Assembly: GCA_025141835.1 (NCBI GenBank)
Contig: CP081102.1
Coordinates: 2,480,001 to 2,544,000 of the forward strand
Direction of reading: 5' to 3'
DNA from: Rhodobacteraceae bacterium M385
GTDB lineage: Bacteria; Pseudomonadota; Alphaproteobacteria; Rhodobacterales; Rhodobacteraceae
Length of the DNA: 64,000 bases
The notes beneath the pieces are model-generated. The model had not been told where the DNA came from. It did no database searches and saw only the letters and a program-made list of their open reading frames with translations. Positions 1 to 10,078 of the stretch are shown here, piece after piece (within the stretch, counting starts at the first letter, position 1; each line of letters opens with the position of its first letter). A program made the position numbers and the translations under genes.

Positions 1-1517
1 TCGGCCGGGGCCGCACCATCTTCACCGGTGCCTGTCATACGGTTGATAAGCGAATTTATGCCGAAGCCGCGTTTTTGAGGCTGTTCACCGGCCAAACCAC
101 CGTGCTGCTGAGGCGCTGCAACGGGCGCGGCCTGAGGCGCACGCGGCGTATCACGCTGGATGGCAGCACGCAGACGGGCCAGAGCCTCGGGCGTTGGGGC
201 ACCACCGGCGGCGGGCTTGGGGGCAACGTAGCCCTGCTGATCTTCAGCCGCGACGGCTACCGGAGTAGGTTGTTGCGGTGCAGGCGCAACAGCGGCAGGC
301 GCTGGAGCGGGTTGATACGCCGGCGCTGGCACGTCGTCTTCGGCAACCAGATCTGGCTCGGCCTCGGCGGGGGCCTCAAAGCTTTCAAACAGGGAAGGCT
401 CTGGCGGCGTTTCCGCGGCGGCTTCCTCATATTGCTCTACCTCTGGAGCGGGTGCCGCGGCAGGCGCTGGTTTGGCCTCTGCGGCGGCAACGGCGGAACC
501 CGTGGCGTAGAACTGACGCGAAGGCATTGGCACTTCTTCCTGACGCTCTGCCGCGTCAATGCCAGTTGCCACAACGCTGACGCGCATCTGGCCTTCCATC
601 GCTGTGTCCAGGGTGGAACCGACGATGATGTTCGCCTCTGGGTCCACTTCTTCGCGGATGCGGTTGGCGGCTTCGTCCAACTCGAACAGGGTCAGGTCGT
701 AGCCACCTGTGACGTTGATCAACACGCCGCGCGCACCGCGCAGGCTGATCTCGTCCAGCAGCGGGTTGGCGATGGCCTTCTCGGCGGCCTGCATGGCGCG
801 GTTGTCGCCATCGGCCTCGCCCGTGCCCATCATTGCCTTGCCCATTTCGTTCATCACAGCGCGAACATCGGCAAAGTCGAGGTTGATGAGACCGGGGCGA
901 ACCATCAGGTCGGTCACACCCTTAACACCTTGATAAAGAACGTCATCCGCCATGGCGAAGGCTTCGGTGAAAGTGGTTTTCTCATTCGCCAGACGGAACA
1001 GGTTCTGGTTCGGAATGATGATCAGCGTGTCGACGACCTTTTGCAGGGCTTCGATGCCCTCATCGGCCTGACGCATCCGCTTGGTGCCTTCAAACTGGAA
1101 CGGCTTGGTGACAACACCAACGGTCAGAACGCCCAACTCCCGCGCGGCTTGCGCGATAATTGGCGCCGCGCCGGTGCCGGTGCCGCCGCCCATTCCCGCA
1201 GTGATAAACGCCATGTGGGCGCCTGCGAGGTGGTCAACAATCTCTTCAATGCTTTCCTCAGCGGCGGAAGCGCCAACCTGAGGGCGCGCCCCTGCGCCGA
1301 GACCTTCGGTCACGCGCTGGCCCATCTGGATACGCGCGTGTGCGGTGGATTGCTGCAATGCCTGAGCGTCGGTGTTGGCAACAACAAATTCGCAACCATC
1401 AAGCTGCTGGTCGATCATGTTGTTCACGGCATTGCCGCCTGCGCCGCCGACACCGAAGACGGTGATACGGGGTTTCAGCTCGGGTTGAGCGTCGGTCATG
1501 GTAAGATTCAGAGTCAT
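1..1517 (-). CDS. ftsZ: Cell division protein FtsZ (partial, C-terminus cut by window edge)
   Basis: Tubulin-like GTPase that polymerises into the cytokinetic Z ring at midcell. About 505 codons are visible and the frame stays open to base 2. The nucleotide-binding start reads ITVFGVGGAGGNAVNNMI and the tubulin signature GGGTGTGAAP lies near residue 110. The globular part ends around base 560; after it comes a long Ala/Pro/Glu-rich linker of roughly 150 residues and then a GFGINSLINRMTG segment typical of Rhodobacteraceae FtsZ. The final FtsA-binding peptide lies outside the window. The start is ATG 1517 (MTLNLTMTD); ATG 1499 in the same frame is an alternative. It is the last gene of the dcw cluster, with a 193-bp gap after ftsA that could hold its own promoter. 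Confidence 0.97.
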   Translation of the reverse strand, partial: MTLNLTMTDAQPELKPRITVFGVGGAGGNAVNNMIDQQLDGCEFVVANTDAQALQQSTAHARIQMGQRVTEGLGAGARPQVGASAAEESIEEIVDHLAGAHMAFITAGMGGGTGTGAAPIIAQAARELGVLTVGVVTKPFQFEGTKRMRQADEGIEALQKVVDTLIIIPNQNLFRLANEKTTFTEAFAMADDVLYQGVKGVTDLMVRPGLINLDFADVRAVMNEMGKAMMGTGEADGDNRAMQAAEKAIANPLLDEISLRGARGVLINVTGGYDLTLFELDEAANRIREEVDPEANIIVGSTLDTAMEGQMRVSVVATGIDAAERQEEVPMPSRQFYATGSAVAAAEAKPAPAAAPAPEVEQYEEAAAETPPEPSLFESFEAPAEAEPDLVAEDDVPAPAYQPAPAPAAVAPAPQQPTPVAVAAEDQQGYVAPKPAAGGAPTPEALARLRAAIQRDTPRAPQAAPVAAPQQHGGLAGEQPQKRGFGINSLINRMTGTGEDGAAPA

Positions 1518-1613
1518 GGATACTGTCCGCCTGTTCTTGTCCTGGCCCCCGATCTTCTGGTCGGAATTGCCGAAATTGCCTCATTTATTGAAGGACAGCG
1601 TACCGCCGTTCCC

Positions 1614-1629
1614 CTGCGTCGTCACGCAG
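1614..1629 (-). other. Small hairpin in the ftsA-ftsZ gap
   Basis: Perfect 6-bp inverted repeat CTGCGT/ACGCAG with a 4-nt loop, in the 193-bp gap between ftsA and ftsZ. There is no strong U-tract, so it is more likely an mRNA structure in the ftsZ leader than a terminator. Function is not known. Confidence 0.35.
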
Positions 1630-1710
1630 AAAATACGCCCCATGCGCGAAATGTGGCCGTTTTGTGGCGATTTTATCGGCGATTTAGCGGTCTGACCCCA
1701 TATGAAGGGG

Positions 1711-3039
1711 TCACCAGTTGTCGCGGAACCATTTTACCGCGCGACGAACGGACCTTGCAGGCAGCCTGTCGGCGGGCAAATCGAAGTCCCACCACTCGTC
1801 CTGAGGGCTTGCTGCAAACAGCGCCAGACCGACACAGGCTGAGAACGCCGAGCCATAGGCCGACTGCGGCAGACCCGCCACCCGCATGGGCCGCCCAAGG
1901 CGCACCTGGTTGCCCAGAATGCGCGAGGCAAGACCATCAAGGCCGGGGATCTGGCTCCCACCCCCAGTCAGAACGATGCGTTGAGAGGGCAGATGCTCAA
2001 ACCCTGCCGCATCTAACCGCGCCCGCACGTCTTCGAGAATTTCCTCGACCCGAGGGCGCATGACGCCGATCAACTCGGCCCGCGATACGGTGCGGCGGTC
2101 GTGGTGCCAATCACCGGTGTCGCTGTCCAATTCGATAATCTCTCGGTCATCCAGCCCCGTGGCCATGAGGCCGCCGAATTTGGTTTTGATCCGTTCGGCC
2201 ATATCCACGGGGATATGCAGACCTTGGCTGATGTCGCGCGTGATATGGGCCCCGCCCATGCGCACGGTATCGGCAAAGATCATGTGTTTTTTCATGAAGA
2301 TCGACAGGCTCGTGGCCCCTGCCCCAAGGTCGATGCAGGCCGCCCCCAGCTCTTGTTCATCCTCCACCAAGGAGGACATGGCGGCGACATAGGGCGCAGA
2401 AGCCACGCCCGCCAGTTCCAGATCACAGCGTTTGACGCAGTGTAGAAGCGTTTCAATGGCGTGGCTGTCCACGGTCAGCAGATGCATGTCGCACGACAGG
2501 CGGTTGCCCACATGGCCGCGCGGGTCCGACAGGCCCGAGCGATTGTCGAGTGAGAAGTTCACCGGCTGCGCGTGAAGCACTTCGCGCGACGCGCCAATAT
2601 CGGGCATATCGCAGACGGACAACACGCGTCCGATATCGTGATCTTCCACGGCGCCAGTTTGCAAATCGACCTCTCCGGTCAGGCCATAGCTGCGTGGACG
2701 CGCACCGGAAAGCGACACGATCACATGATCGACACGGGCGTTGGCCATTTTCTGGGCGGTCTGCACGGCGGTGCGAATGGCGCGCTCGGTTTCCTGAACC
2801 GTGTCAATCTCGCCAAACTTGACGCCGCGCGACCGGGTCGTTGCCGCGCCGATCACCCGGAATGAGGATTGCCCGGCCATAGCGCCGATGCCATCATCCT
2901 CGGGCTCGGTGCCGTCGAATTTCAGCACCAGACAGGCCACCTTGAAGGTGCCAATGTCCAATACGGCAATCACGCCGCGTCGCATGGCTTCGGTCCGTTT
3001 GGCCCGCATGGCCCGTTGTGTTTGATAGAGAAGATTCAT
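1711..3039 (-). CDS. ftsA: Cell division protein FtsA
   Basis: Actin-like ATPase that anchors FtsZ filaments to the inner membrane and recruits later divisome proteins. The 442-residue protein shows the N-terminal phosphate-1 motif (VIAVLDIGTFKVACLV, about residues 23-38), the central IDLGAGATSLSIF motif and the late TGGGSQIPGL motif. The C-terminus RSVRRAVKWFRDNW is a basic/aromatic amphipathic helix of the kind that forms the membrane-targeting sequence. The start overlaps the end of ftsQ by 4 bp (ATGA), indicating translational coupling. Order ddl-ftsQ-ftsA-ftsZ matches the canonical end of the dcw cluster. Confidence 0.97.
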   Translation of the reverse strand: MNLLYQTQRAMRAKRTEAMRRGVIAVLDIGTFKVACLVLKFDGTEPEDDGIGAMAGQSSFRVIGAATTRSRGVKFGEIDTVQETERAIRTAVQTAQKMANARVDHVIVSLSGARPRSYGLTGEVDLQTGAVEDHDIGRVLSVCDMPDIGASREVLHAQPVNFSLDNRSGLSDPRGHVGNRLSCDMHLLTVDSHAIETLLHCVKRCDLELAGVASAPYVAAMSSLVEDEQELGAACIDLGAGATSLSIFMKKHMIFADTVRMGGAHITRDISQGLHIPVDMAERIKTKFGGLMATGLDDREIIELDSDTGDWHHDRRTVSRAELIGVMRPRVEEILEDVRARLDAAGFEHLPSQRIVLTGGGSQIPGLDGLASRILGNQVRLGRPMRVAGLPQSAYGSAFSACVGLALFAASPQDEWWDFDLPADRLPARSVRRAVKWFRDNW

Positions 3040-4001
3040 CCGCGCGTGTCCCCATCGGATCTTTCAGCCGCCAGCGTGCGCATACGCTGTAGCTCGTCCA
3101 TTGCATCATCTGTCAACCGCACGGTCGGACGACCGGGGTTGCGTAAATCTACCGCTGTCACGTCACGCGACAGGATTTCGCCCACATCATGGAGCGCCAG
3201 CACACGGTCCAGCGCGGCAGTCGCGCCGAACTCGGGCAGCATGATCCTTGTGTCATTGGTCAGGACCACATCCCATCGCCGCTGCCCCATGCGCACAAGC
3301 CCATGGACGCGGTCGCCCAGAATGGCTGCCGCCTCGATCAGCGCCAGCGCCTCGGTCACGGCCAGGTCAGCCCCCTCCCCGCCCAAAAGCGGCAGAGGTT
3401 CTTCAAGCTCTCGGGTGCCGAAGCCCGCAACAAACTGCCCTTCTTCGTCGATAATGCTCAGCCCCTCATGGGTCAGCCACAGGGCGGCGGGAATGCGTTC
3501 GTCGATGCGCACGGCCAGATAGCCGCCGGACTGAATGCGCAGGTCAGCGCTGCGCACAGGCGGCAACGCCTCTAGACGGCCGCGCAATTCATCAAGGTCC
3601 AGATCGAAGGACGAAATCGGCAGGTCCAGCGCAAGGGCGGCGCGGACCTCTTCCGTGACATCATCCGAGGCACCGTCGATCCCCAGCACATTCACGCGAA
3701 ACTCTGGCCGGTTCTCAACCTCGCGGCGGATTTCATAGGCGGCTTCAAACAAGCCATTAATGCGGGCCTCATCGCTGAGATACCAGGCAACGGCAGCAAA
3801 CAGCGCGAACAGCGGAATGCCGATGTTGAGCGCTTTGCGGAAAATCGGCGTGAGCCACAGGCGCGTGACGCGGTAGCTGAGTTTCGAGGGGGCCGGATCA
3901 TGGGGTGCAGAAGCGCCGGGCGCGTTGCGGCGCGGGATGATGGACCGAACGGAGGTGCGTTGAATGTGGCGAGGTGCCTCGCCCGCTATTACCGGTCGCA
4001 T
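3036..4001 (-). CDS. ftsQ: Cell division protein FtsQ
   Basis: Bitopic inner-membrane divisome protein that links FtsB/FtsL to the rest of the complex. The start chosen is ATG 4001 (MRPVIAGEAPRH) because GGTGGAGGA lies just upstream; an in-frame ATG at 4022 is less well placed. A cytoplasmic tail of about 55 residues precedes one membrane segment (IGIPLFALFAAVAWYL), followed by a POTRA domain beginning FRVNVLGIDGAS and the FtsQ beta domain. Length of about 321 residues is normal for alphaproteobacteria. It overlaps ddl by 13 bp and ftsA by 4 bp. Confidence 0.93.
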   Translation of the reverse strand: MRPVIAGEAPRHIQRTSVRSIIPRRNAPGASAPHDPAPSKLSYRVTRLWLTPIFRKALNIGIPLFALFAAVAWYLSDEARINGLFEAAYEIRREVENRPEFRVNVLGIDGASDDVTEEVRAALALDLPISSFDLDLDELRGRLEALPPVRSADLRIQSGGYLAVRIDERIPAALWLTHEGLSIIDEEGQFVAGFGTRELEEPLPLLGGEGADLAVTEALALIEAAAILGDRVHGLVRMGQRRWDVVLTNDTRIMLPEFGATAALDRVLALHDVGEILSRDVTAVDLRNPGRPTVRLTDDAMDELQRMRTLAAERSDGDTRG

Positions 4002-4954
4002 GACGCATCCTCCACCAACCAAGCGCAGAGTTTACCAAAGCTCATGCCCGTCGCCTGCGCCTGTTCGGGCGTCAGGGATGTGGGCGTCATGCCAGGCTGC
4101 GTGTTCACCTCTAGGATAATCAGGCCATCAAGGCCGCGCGCCTCATCCCAACGGAAATCGGTGCGGCTGACACCTTTGCAGCCTAGCGCCGTGTGGGCGC
4201 GCAGGGCCATGTCCATGCAGGCATCCCAGATCTCTTGCGGCACCTGCGCCGGCACCACATGGCGCGAGCCGCCGGGTTTGTATTTCGCGTCGTAGTCGTA
4301 CCAGCCATCGGTAAGGATATCGGTCACGGTCAACGCGCCGGGATCGCCGGGCTTGTCGCCAAGGACGGAGACCGTCAGCTCTCGGCCCGGCGCGAAGGTT
4401 TCAACCATCACCTCGGCGGGCATATCGTCGGACAGCTGCGGCGGGCCGTTGGCGGCCTCGTTCACCAGATAAACTCCGACAGAGGAGCCTTCGTTATTGG
4501 GCTTCACCACATAGGGCGCGGGCATCACATGGGCGGCGCAGACATCTTCTTTGCGGGCAATCACGCTTTCGACCACCGGTAAACCATGGGCCTTGAGGGC
4601 CACCTTGGCGCGAGTTTTGTCCATGGCGAGGCTAGAGGCCAGAACGCCCGAATGGGTGTAGGGAAGGCGCAACCATTCCAGCAGGCCTTGCACACACCCA
4701 TCTTCGCCCCACCGACCGTGGAGCGCATTGAAGACAACATCAGGGTTAATTTCGGACAGACGTGCGCATAGCGCGGCCCCGGCGTGGACCTCGCCCGGAT
4801 CAACTTCGATTACGTCAAATCCCTCTCCGCGTAGCGCCTCGGCGCACCCTTGACCGGTGCTAAGCGACACCTCGCGTTCCGCAGAGGGGCCACCCATCAA
4901 GACGACGACACGAGATGGAAGGCTGCTCAACCCTGCCACCGTTTCTGTCCTCAT
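3989..4954 (-). CDS. ddl: D-alanine--D-alanine ligase
   Basis: Cytoplasmic ATP-grasp ligase that joins two D-Ala to make the dipeptide MurF adds to UDP-MurNAc-tripeptide. The N-terminal VVVLMGGPSAEREVSLS motif is diagnostic; YVVKPNNEGSSVGVYLV is the ATP-binding loop and IILEVNTQPGMTPTSL holds the metal-binding Asn and the C-terminal serine loop. The 321-residue length fits DdlB. ATG 4954 gives the full ORF but lacks a convincing ribosome binding site, so the true start may be slightly internal, before the VVVLMGG strand. A 179-bp gap containing two repeats separates it from murB. Confidence 0.96.
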   Translation of the reverse strand: MRTETVAGLSSLPSRVVVLMGGPSAEREVSLSTGQGCAEALRGEGFDVIEVDPGEVHAGAALCARLSEINPDVVFNALHGRWGEDGCVQGLLEWLRLPYTHSGVLASSLAMDKTRAKVALKAHGLPVVESVIARKEDVCAAHVMPAPYVVKPNNEGSSVGVYLVNEAANGPPQLSDDMPAEVMVETFAPGRELTVSVLGDKPGDPGALTVTDILTDGWYDYDAKYKPGGSRHVVPAQVPQEIWDACMDMALRAHTALGCKGVSRTDFRWDEARGLDGLIILEVNTQPGMTPTSLTPEQAQATGMSFGKLCAWLVEDASCDR

Positions 4955-5039
4955 TTTGTCCGACTGATACGTTGCCTGTCGGATCGATTATCCCCGCTTA
5001 TGCGGAGCCTTGCATTATTCTTTTGTTGCGCAGCTCGAT

Positions 5040-5072
5040 CCGAAAACCGGTTCCCACTTTTCGGGCTGCGCT
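5040..5072. repeat. 33-bp stem-loop repeat, copy 1
   Basis: Copy 1 of a 33-bp element with 7-bp arms CCGAAAA/TTTTCGG around an 11-nt loop containing CCGGTTCCCAC, followed by GGCTGCGCT. Copy 2 starts 58 bp later and differs by one base. It lies in the murB-ddl gap. Similar AACCGG-TTTTCGG stem-loops are known as dispersed intergenic repeats in alphaproteobacteria; that link is from memory. Confidence 0.75.
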
Positions 5073-5097
5073 GTCTTACCTTACCGCGCGGCCTGTT

Positions 5098-5130
5098 CCG
5101 AGAACCGGTTCCCACTTTTCGGGCTGCGCT
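5098..5130. repeat. 33-bp stem-loop repeat, copy 2
   Basis: Second copy, identical to the one at 5040-5072 except for A to G in the left arm (CCGAGAA), which keeps the stem as a G-U pair in RNA. It ends 3 bp from the murB stop, so it will be the 3' structure of any murB transcript. Confidence 0.75.
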
Positions 5131-5133
5131 TGG

Positions 5134-6069
5134 CTATTTTGTAGTCCCACCGGGTGTGCCGACCCGCATGATTTCCCACACTAGTTCTATGCCTTGGGAT
5201 TGGAAAACCCTTTTTCGCACTTCTTCGCCCAATCCTTCGAGATCTGCGGCAGTTGCGCCACCCTTGTTAACGAGAAAGTTGGAATGCATCTCGCTCATCT
5301 GGGCGCCGCCAAGGGTGGCTCCACGCATGCCGGCGTCGTCAATAACCTTCCAAGCCTTCAAATCATGGGTGTCGTCGGCGCGTCCGGTTGAGCTGAAGCC
5401 AGCGGGATTGCGGAAGGTGGACCCGGCGGTCAGTGACTTGGTGGGTTGGGTGGCATCGCGTTTGGCCAACTGCTCCTCCATCCTTGTGTGCAACACAAGG
5501 CTGTCCTCGCCGCTGCCGCGCAGGGTAACGGAAACGATGGTGGCACCGTCAGGAATATCTGTTTGGCGGTAGGCAAAGGTAATGTCGTCGGCGGTCAGCG
5601 TGGCAGGCGTGCCATCGCGCAAGATCACATCGGCGCTCACGAAATGATCCGCCACATAAGAGCCGTAGCAGCCCGCGTTCATCTTCAACGCCCCGCCTAG
5701 AGAACCGGGGATCGTGCGCAGAAACGTCAGATCAATCCCCGCGTCCGCTGCCGTGCGTGCCAAGCGGGCATCCAGCGCAGCAGCCCCGGCGGTGACCGTG
5801 TCGCCATCCACCGAAATATCCATGAACGGACGGCCTAATTTGACAACCACACCGGGCATCCCCCCGTCGCGCACGATCAGGTTGGAGCCGACGCCCATGG
5901 GGAATACCGGCACGTCGGGATCGAGCGCCTTGAGAAAATCACTCAGATCATCGACATCGGCGGGCTGGAACAACCATTCCGCCGGGCCACCCACGCGCAA
6001 CCAAGTGAGCGACGAGAGGTCTTTGCCCGCGGTCAAGCGCCCGCGCGGGGTGGGAAGGTGATCTGTCAT
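5134..6069 (-). CDS. murB: UDP-N-acetylenolpyruvoylglucosamine reductase
   Basis: FAD- and NADPH-dependent cytoplasmic enzyme that reduces the enolpyruvyl group to give UDP-N-acetylmuramate. The 311-residue protein has the FAD-binding stretch PMGVGSNLIVRDGG (about residues 56-69), the GSLGGALKMNAGCYGSYVADH segment and the catalytic serine in AGSTFRNP. The C-terminal ELVWEIMRVG carries the expected glutamate. It belongs to the shorter murB class common in alphaproteobacteria. ATG 6069 overlaps the stop of the preceding small membrane gene by 4 bp. Confidence 0.97.
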   Translation of the reverse strand: MTDHLPTPRGRLTAGKDLSSLTWLRVGGPAEWLFQPADVDDLSDFLKALDPDVPVFPMGVGSNLIVRDGGMPGVVVKLGRPFMDISVDGDTVTAGAAALDARLARTAADAGIDLTFLRTIPGSLGGALKMNAGCYGSYVADHFVSADVILRDGTPATLTADDITFAYRQTDIPDGATIVSVTLRGSGEDSLVLHTRMEEQLAKRDATQPTKSLTAGSTFRNPAGFSSTGRADDTHDLKAWKVIDDAGMRGATLGGAQMSEMHSNFLVNKGGATAADLEGLGEEVRKRVFQSQGIELVWEIMRVGTPGGTTK

Positions 6070-6350
6070 TCCGGCTCTGTCTCCCTGCGCAAGCGGCGCA
6101 CTAGCAACCCAAGTCCGCCCGCTAGAAACGCGCAGGCGGTGAAGGGCACCATTAATCCAAACAGGATGTAAATGCCCACCAAGGCTTCGTCCATGTCCTC
6201 GCTATAAACCAGCGTGAGCATCAGAAGACACAGCAAGGTGCTGACACCCCAAAGCGTGAACAGCATCCAGCGCGTGCCAATGCGGGCGGTGATGTATCCG
6301 GCCAAGATGCCTGCAATCGCGGCGAAACCCACGAAAAGCTCTGTGTTCAT
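6066..6350 (-). CDS. Small three-helix membrane protein, unknown function
   Basis: 94-residue protein (MNTELFVGFAAIAG...) with three predicted membrane helices at about residues 4-24, 28-50 and 58-86 and a basic C-terminus (RRLRRETEPE). The start ATG 6350 follows a GGAGA ribosome binding site; longer upstream frames run through the neighbouring gene and are not supported. It overlaps the DUF2484 gene upstream and murB downstream by 4 bp each, so it is translated within the murC-murB run. No family is recognised; coupling to murB suggests an envelope-associated role, which is inference only. Confidence 0.8.
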   Translation of the reverse strand: MNTELFVGFAAIAGILAGYITARIGTRWMLFTLWGVSTLLCLLMLTLVYSEDMDEALVGIYILFGLMVPFTACAFLAGGLGLLVRRLRRETEPE

Positions 6351-6616
6351 CGCGGCAGGTCTCCGTCCCCTGCCCCGGACATTGCGCGGCGCAAGTGATG
6401 GGCGGCGCGTTTCAGGGGCCAGCGCAGGATCGACGCGCCGGCAACGAATACTAAAAGGCCCCAGAACGGGCCTGCCTGATAGGTCACCCACCCCAAAAGC
6501 GGGATGCCCGTGGCGATCAACACCCAAGCCACCGGCCATTGGATGCGGCGCGGGCCCATGGCTGCGAGGCAGGCCAATACCGCCCAAACACACGCAAGGA
6601 TCAGGGAGATAGGCAT
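6347..6616 (-). CDS. DUF2484 family membrane protein, copy 2
   Basis: 89-residue protein beginning MPISLILACVWAVLACLAAM, with three hydrophobic segments and a basic tail (LKRAAHHLRRAM). DUF2484 proteins are small membrane proteins encoded between murC and murB in Rhodobacteraceae. The adjacent gene at 6616-6885 is a paralogue sharing the pattern L-C-W/V, P-M/R-R-QWP and a basic tail, so this is a tandem duplication. Stop of the upstream copy and start here share one base (TAATG). Function is unknown; the conserved location suggests peptidoglycan synthesis or its membrane organisation. Confidence 0.85.
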   Translation of the reverse strand: MPISLILACVWAVLACLAAMGPRRIQWPVAWVLIATGIPLLGWVTYQAGPFWGLLVFVAGASILRWPLKRAAHHLRRAMSGAGDGDLPR

Positions 6617-6885
6617 TACGATACGCCCCCTTCGTCCGACCGAGACCCCAAGCGAGTGCGGGCATGTTTATAGACGTAGCGCAGAGGGTTACGGTACATG
6701 GAGACGACTGCCAGTGCGATGATTGCCGTCCAGATCCAGCCGTGGATATAGCCCACGAAAACCACCATCGGCACCGACAGCACCAAGAGCGGAAAGCCGA
6801 AGGGCCATTGGAACCGCATCGGCATCATCGCCACGATGGCCGAGGCCACGACCCAGATGCAAACGAGGGTTAGTGCGAGGCTCAT
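6616..6885 (-). CDS. DUF2484 family membrane protein, copy 1
   Basis: 89-residue protein beginning MSLALTLVCIWVVASAIVAM, with the family pattern MPMRFQWPFGFPLLVLSVP and the segment SMYRNPLRYVYKHAR near the C-terminus, which matches other DUF2484 members better than its neighbour does. ATG 6885 is chosen; an upstream extension in the same frame overlaps the next gene and has no family similarity. It overlaps the upstream 107-residue gene by 4 bp. Two to three membrane helices are visible. Function is not known. Confidence 0.87.
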   Translation of the reverse strand: MSLALTLVCIWVVASAIVAMMPMRFQWPFGFPLLVLSVPMVVFVGYIHGWIWTAIIALAVVSMYRNPLRYVYKHARTRLGSRSDEGGVS

Positions 6886-7205
6886 GTGACGTGCCTTTGT
6901 CGGGTCCGAATGCCCAGAAGAGTGCCGGTAATCGCCGAGACTATGGTTAGCCCCGCAAAAGTCACGGCACCAAGGAACATGTAACCCGCCGCGCCGAATG
7001 ACGTGTCGGTCGGGGGAAAGAAGGGCTCTGCCTCTGTCGGCGTTTCCGGGAAGAGAAGCGGGATATAAGCCAGCAGAAACGGCAGGTTTAATGCCGCCAC
7101 CAGCACGACAGCAGCCGCGCCGAAGCGCACGCCAAAGGCTTTCGTGACCCCAAAAGCCAGCGCCCCGGCGGCAAGGATCAATGCAAGTGCCAGTGCGAGT
7201 TTCAT
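6882..7205 (-). CDS. Small membrane protein in the murC-murB interval, unknown
   Basis: 107-residue protein with an N-terminal helix (ALALALILAAGALAFGVT), a second at about residues 29-53 and a third at about 74-98. A Pro/Glu-rich loop (FPETPTEAEPFFPPTD) between helices 2 and 3 would face one side of the membrane. ATG 7205 overlaps the stop of the upstream 113-residue gene by 4 bp and its own stop overlaps copy 1 of DUF2484. I do not recognise a family. The tight coupling on both sides supports a real gene. Confidence 0.72.
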   Translation of the reverse strand: MKLALALALILAAGALAFGVTKAFGVRFGAAAVVLVAALNLPFLLAYIPLLFPETPTEAEPFFPPTDTSFGAAGYMFLGAVTFAGLTIVSAITGTLLGIRTRQRHVT

Positions 7206-7539
7206 GAAGGCTCAACCTGCTGATGGTTGCGGCGATAGGCGGCGCGGCCGATCAGCACCGCGACCCCGGTCCAGATGGTGCCGGGCACCAGCACGAGGAA
7301 CGTCCAAAGCGCCTCCGGCAAGCCGGTGCGCTGGCGGTGGGCTATGGTCTCTCCGCCGAAAATCTCGGGCGCGATGGGGGCGTTGCCGGGGTTTAGCGCG
7401 CCGGACAATGAAACCGCCGTCCAAAGCGCCATAGCCCCAAGGATCACAAGGCCCGGCACCACGCCGCTGCGCGTCACCCACATCAGCGCAACAACGCCGG
7501 GCAGAATGATCACGACAAGGGCGAGGACCAGAGTTTCCG

Positions 7540-7543
<4 letters not shown>
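7202..7543 (-). CDS. Small membrane protein downstream of murC, unknown
   Basis: 113-residue protein with helices at about residues 4-22, 28-48 and 80-100 and a polar loop (NPGNAPIAPEIFGGETIAHR) between helices 2 and 3. ATG 7543 overlaps the murC stop by 4 bp. No family is recognised. With the next three genes it forms a run of four or more small membrane proteins inserted between murC and murB. Its hydrophobic layout resembles the 107-residue neighbour, so the two could be distant relatives, but identity is too low to claim this by eye. Confidence 0.72.
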
Positions 7544-8964
<1,421 letters not shown>

Positions 8965-8967
8965 GGG

Positions 8968-10071
8968 TTACCCTTTCGGCGTAGCATTGGGGGCGAGGCT
9001 TTCGACAAGCTCGACAAGACGCTCGGTCGCGTCAGGTACAGCAACAGACAGGGCCGCAATCGACATCTGCGTCGCGGCCTCGGGCTGGGTGAGGATTTGG
9101 GCGATGGTTTGGGCCAGAGTTTCCGGTGTGAACTGCGCCTCCGGCATCAGCACGGCGGCTCCGGCCTCTACCGGGCCACGAGCGTTGGCGGTTTGCTCAT
9201 CGCGCACGGCGATGGCCAGCGGCACGTAGATCGCCGGGCGACCGACCACGTTGATATCGGCGACAGACGACGCGCCCGAACGGCAGATCACAAGCTGCGC
9301 CTCGGACAAGCGGCGGGGCATTTCGTGCAGGAAAGTTTCCACCTCGACCCGCATCCCAAGGAAATCATAGGCTTCTTGCACGCGGGCCACATCTTCCTCG
9401 CGGGCCTGCTGTGCAATGCGCAGGTGTTGGCGCAACTCTTCGGGCAAAAGGGCAATCGCGGCGGGCACCACATCAGACAAGATGCGCGCGCCTTGACTGC
9501 CACCGAAGACCAGAAGGCTCATCGGCCAATCGCCCGGGGGCGTGTAGGGCGCACCGCCCCGTTCGACAATCGCGGCGCGGACCGGGTTGCCGGTGTGCAC
9601 GGCATCTGCGCCCAAAGGCACATCGGTGGGCCAAGTGCCACAAGCCACATGAGCCACATGCTTGGCGAAAATCCGGTTCACACGGCCTAAGACGCCGTTT
9701 TGTTCGTGCAGCATCCGGGGCCGTCCGGTCAGCCTTGCTGCGGCCATGGCGGGGATCGTCGGATACCCGCCAAAGCCCACGACCACATCGGGTTTCTCGC
9801 GCATCATCCGCAAGGTGGCCGAGAAAACACCGCCCATAATCCGAAACGGCACTGCCAGTTTCGCCAGCGGCCCACCGCGCGTGAACGTCGCAGAAGAGAC
9901 CTCTCGAATTTCCACCGCATGGCTGAACCCACCCACATAACGCGCCCCACGCGCGTCGGTGGAAAGCGTCACGCGCCAGCCCTTGCGCAACATCGCCTCG
10001 GACAGGGCCTGGGCTGGGAACATGTGCCCCCCGGTGCCGCCAGCGGCGATGATGAGATGAGGCTGTGTCAT
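8968..10071 (-). CDS. murG: UDP-N-acetylglucosamine--lipid I transferase MurG
   Basis: Membrane-associated GT28 glycosyltransferase that adds GlcNAc to lipid I, giving lipid II on the cytoplasmic face. The start ATG 10071 (MTQPHLIIAAGGTGGHMFPAQ) places the glycine-rich acceptor loop at residues 10-17; a longer frame runs back into ftsW and is not used. The second Rossmann domain has the LLVFGGSQGARILSD loop and VICRSGASSVADIN, the UDP-GlcNAc-binding region. At 367 residues it is of normal length. The start lies 7 bp after the ftsW stop. Confidence 0.96.
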   Translation of the reverse strand: MTQPHLIIAAGGTGGHMFPAQALSEAMLRKGWRVTLSTDARGARYVGGFSHAVEIREVSSATFTRGGPLAKLAVPFRIMGGVFSATLRMMREKPDVVVGFGGYPTIPAMAAARLTGRPRMLHEQNGVLGRVNRIFAKHVAHVACGTWPTDVPLGADAVHTGNPVRAAIVERGGAPYTPPGDWPMSLLVFGGSQGARILSDVVPAAIALLPEELRQHLRIAQQAREEDVARVQEAYDFLGMRVEVETFLHEMPRRLSEAQLVICRSGASSVADINVVGRPAIYVPLAIAVRDEQTANARGPVEAGAAVLMPEAQFTPETLAQTIAQILTQPEAATQMSIAALSVAVPDATERLVELVESLAPNATPKG

Positions 10072-10078
10072 GGCGGCG

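Noticed and set aside
75..2063. Long plus-strand open frame of 662 codons
   Set aside because: It is antisense to ftsZ and ftsA, which are unambiguous. GC-rich genomes give long antisense frames.
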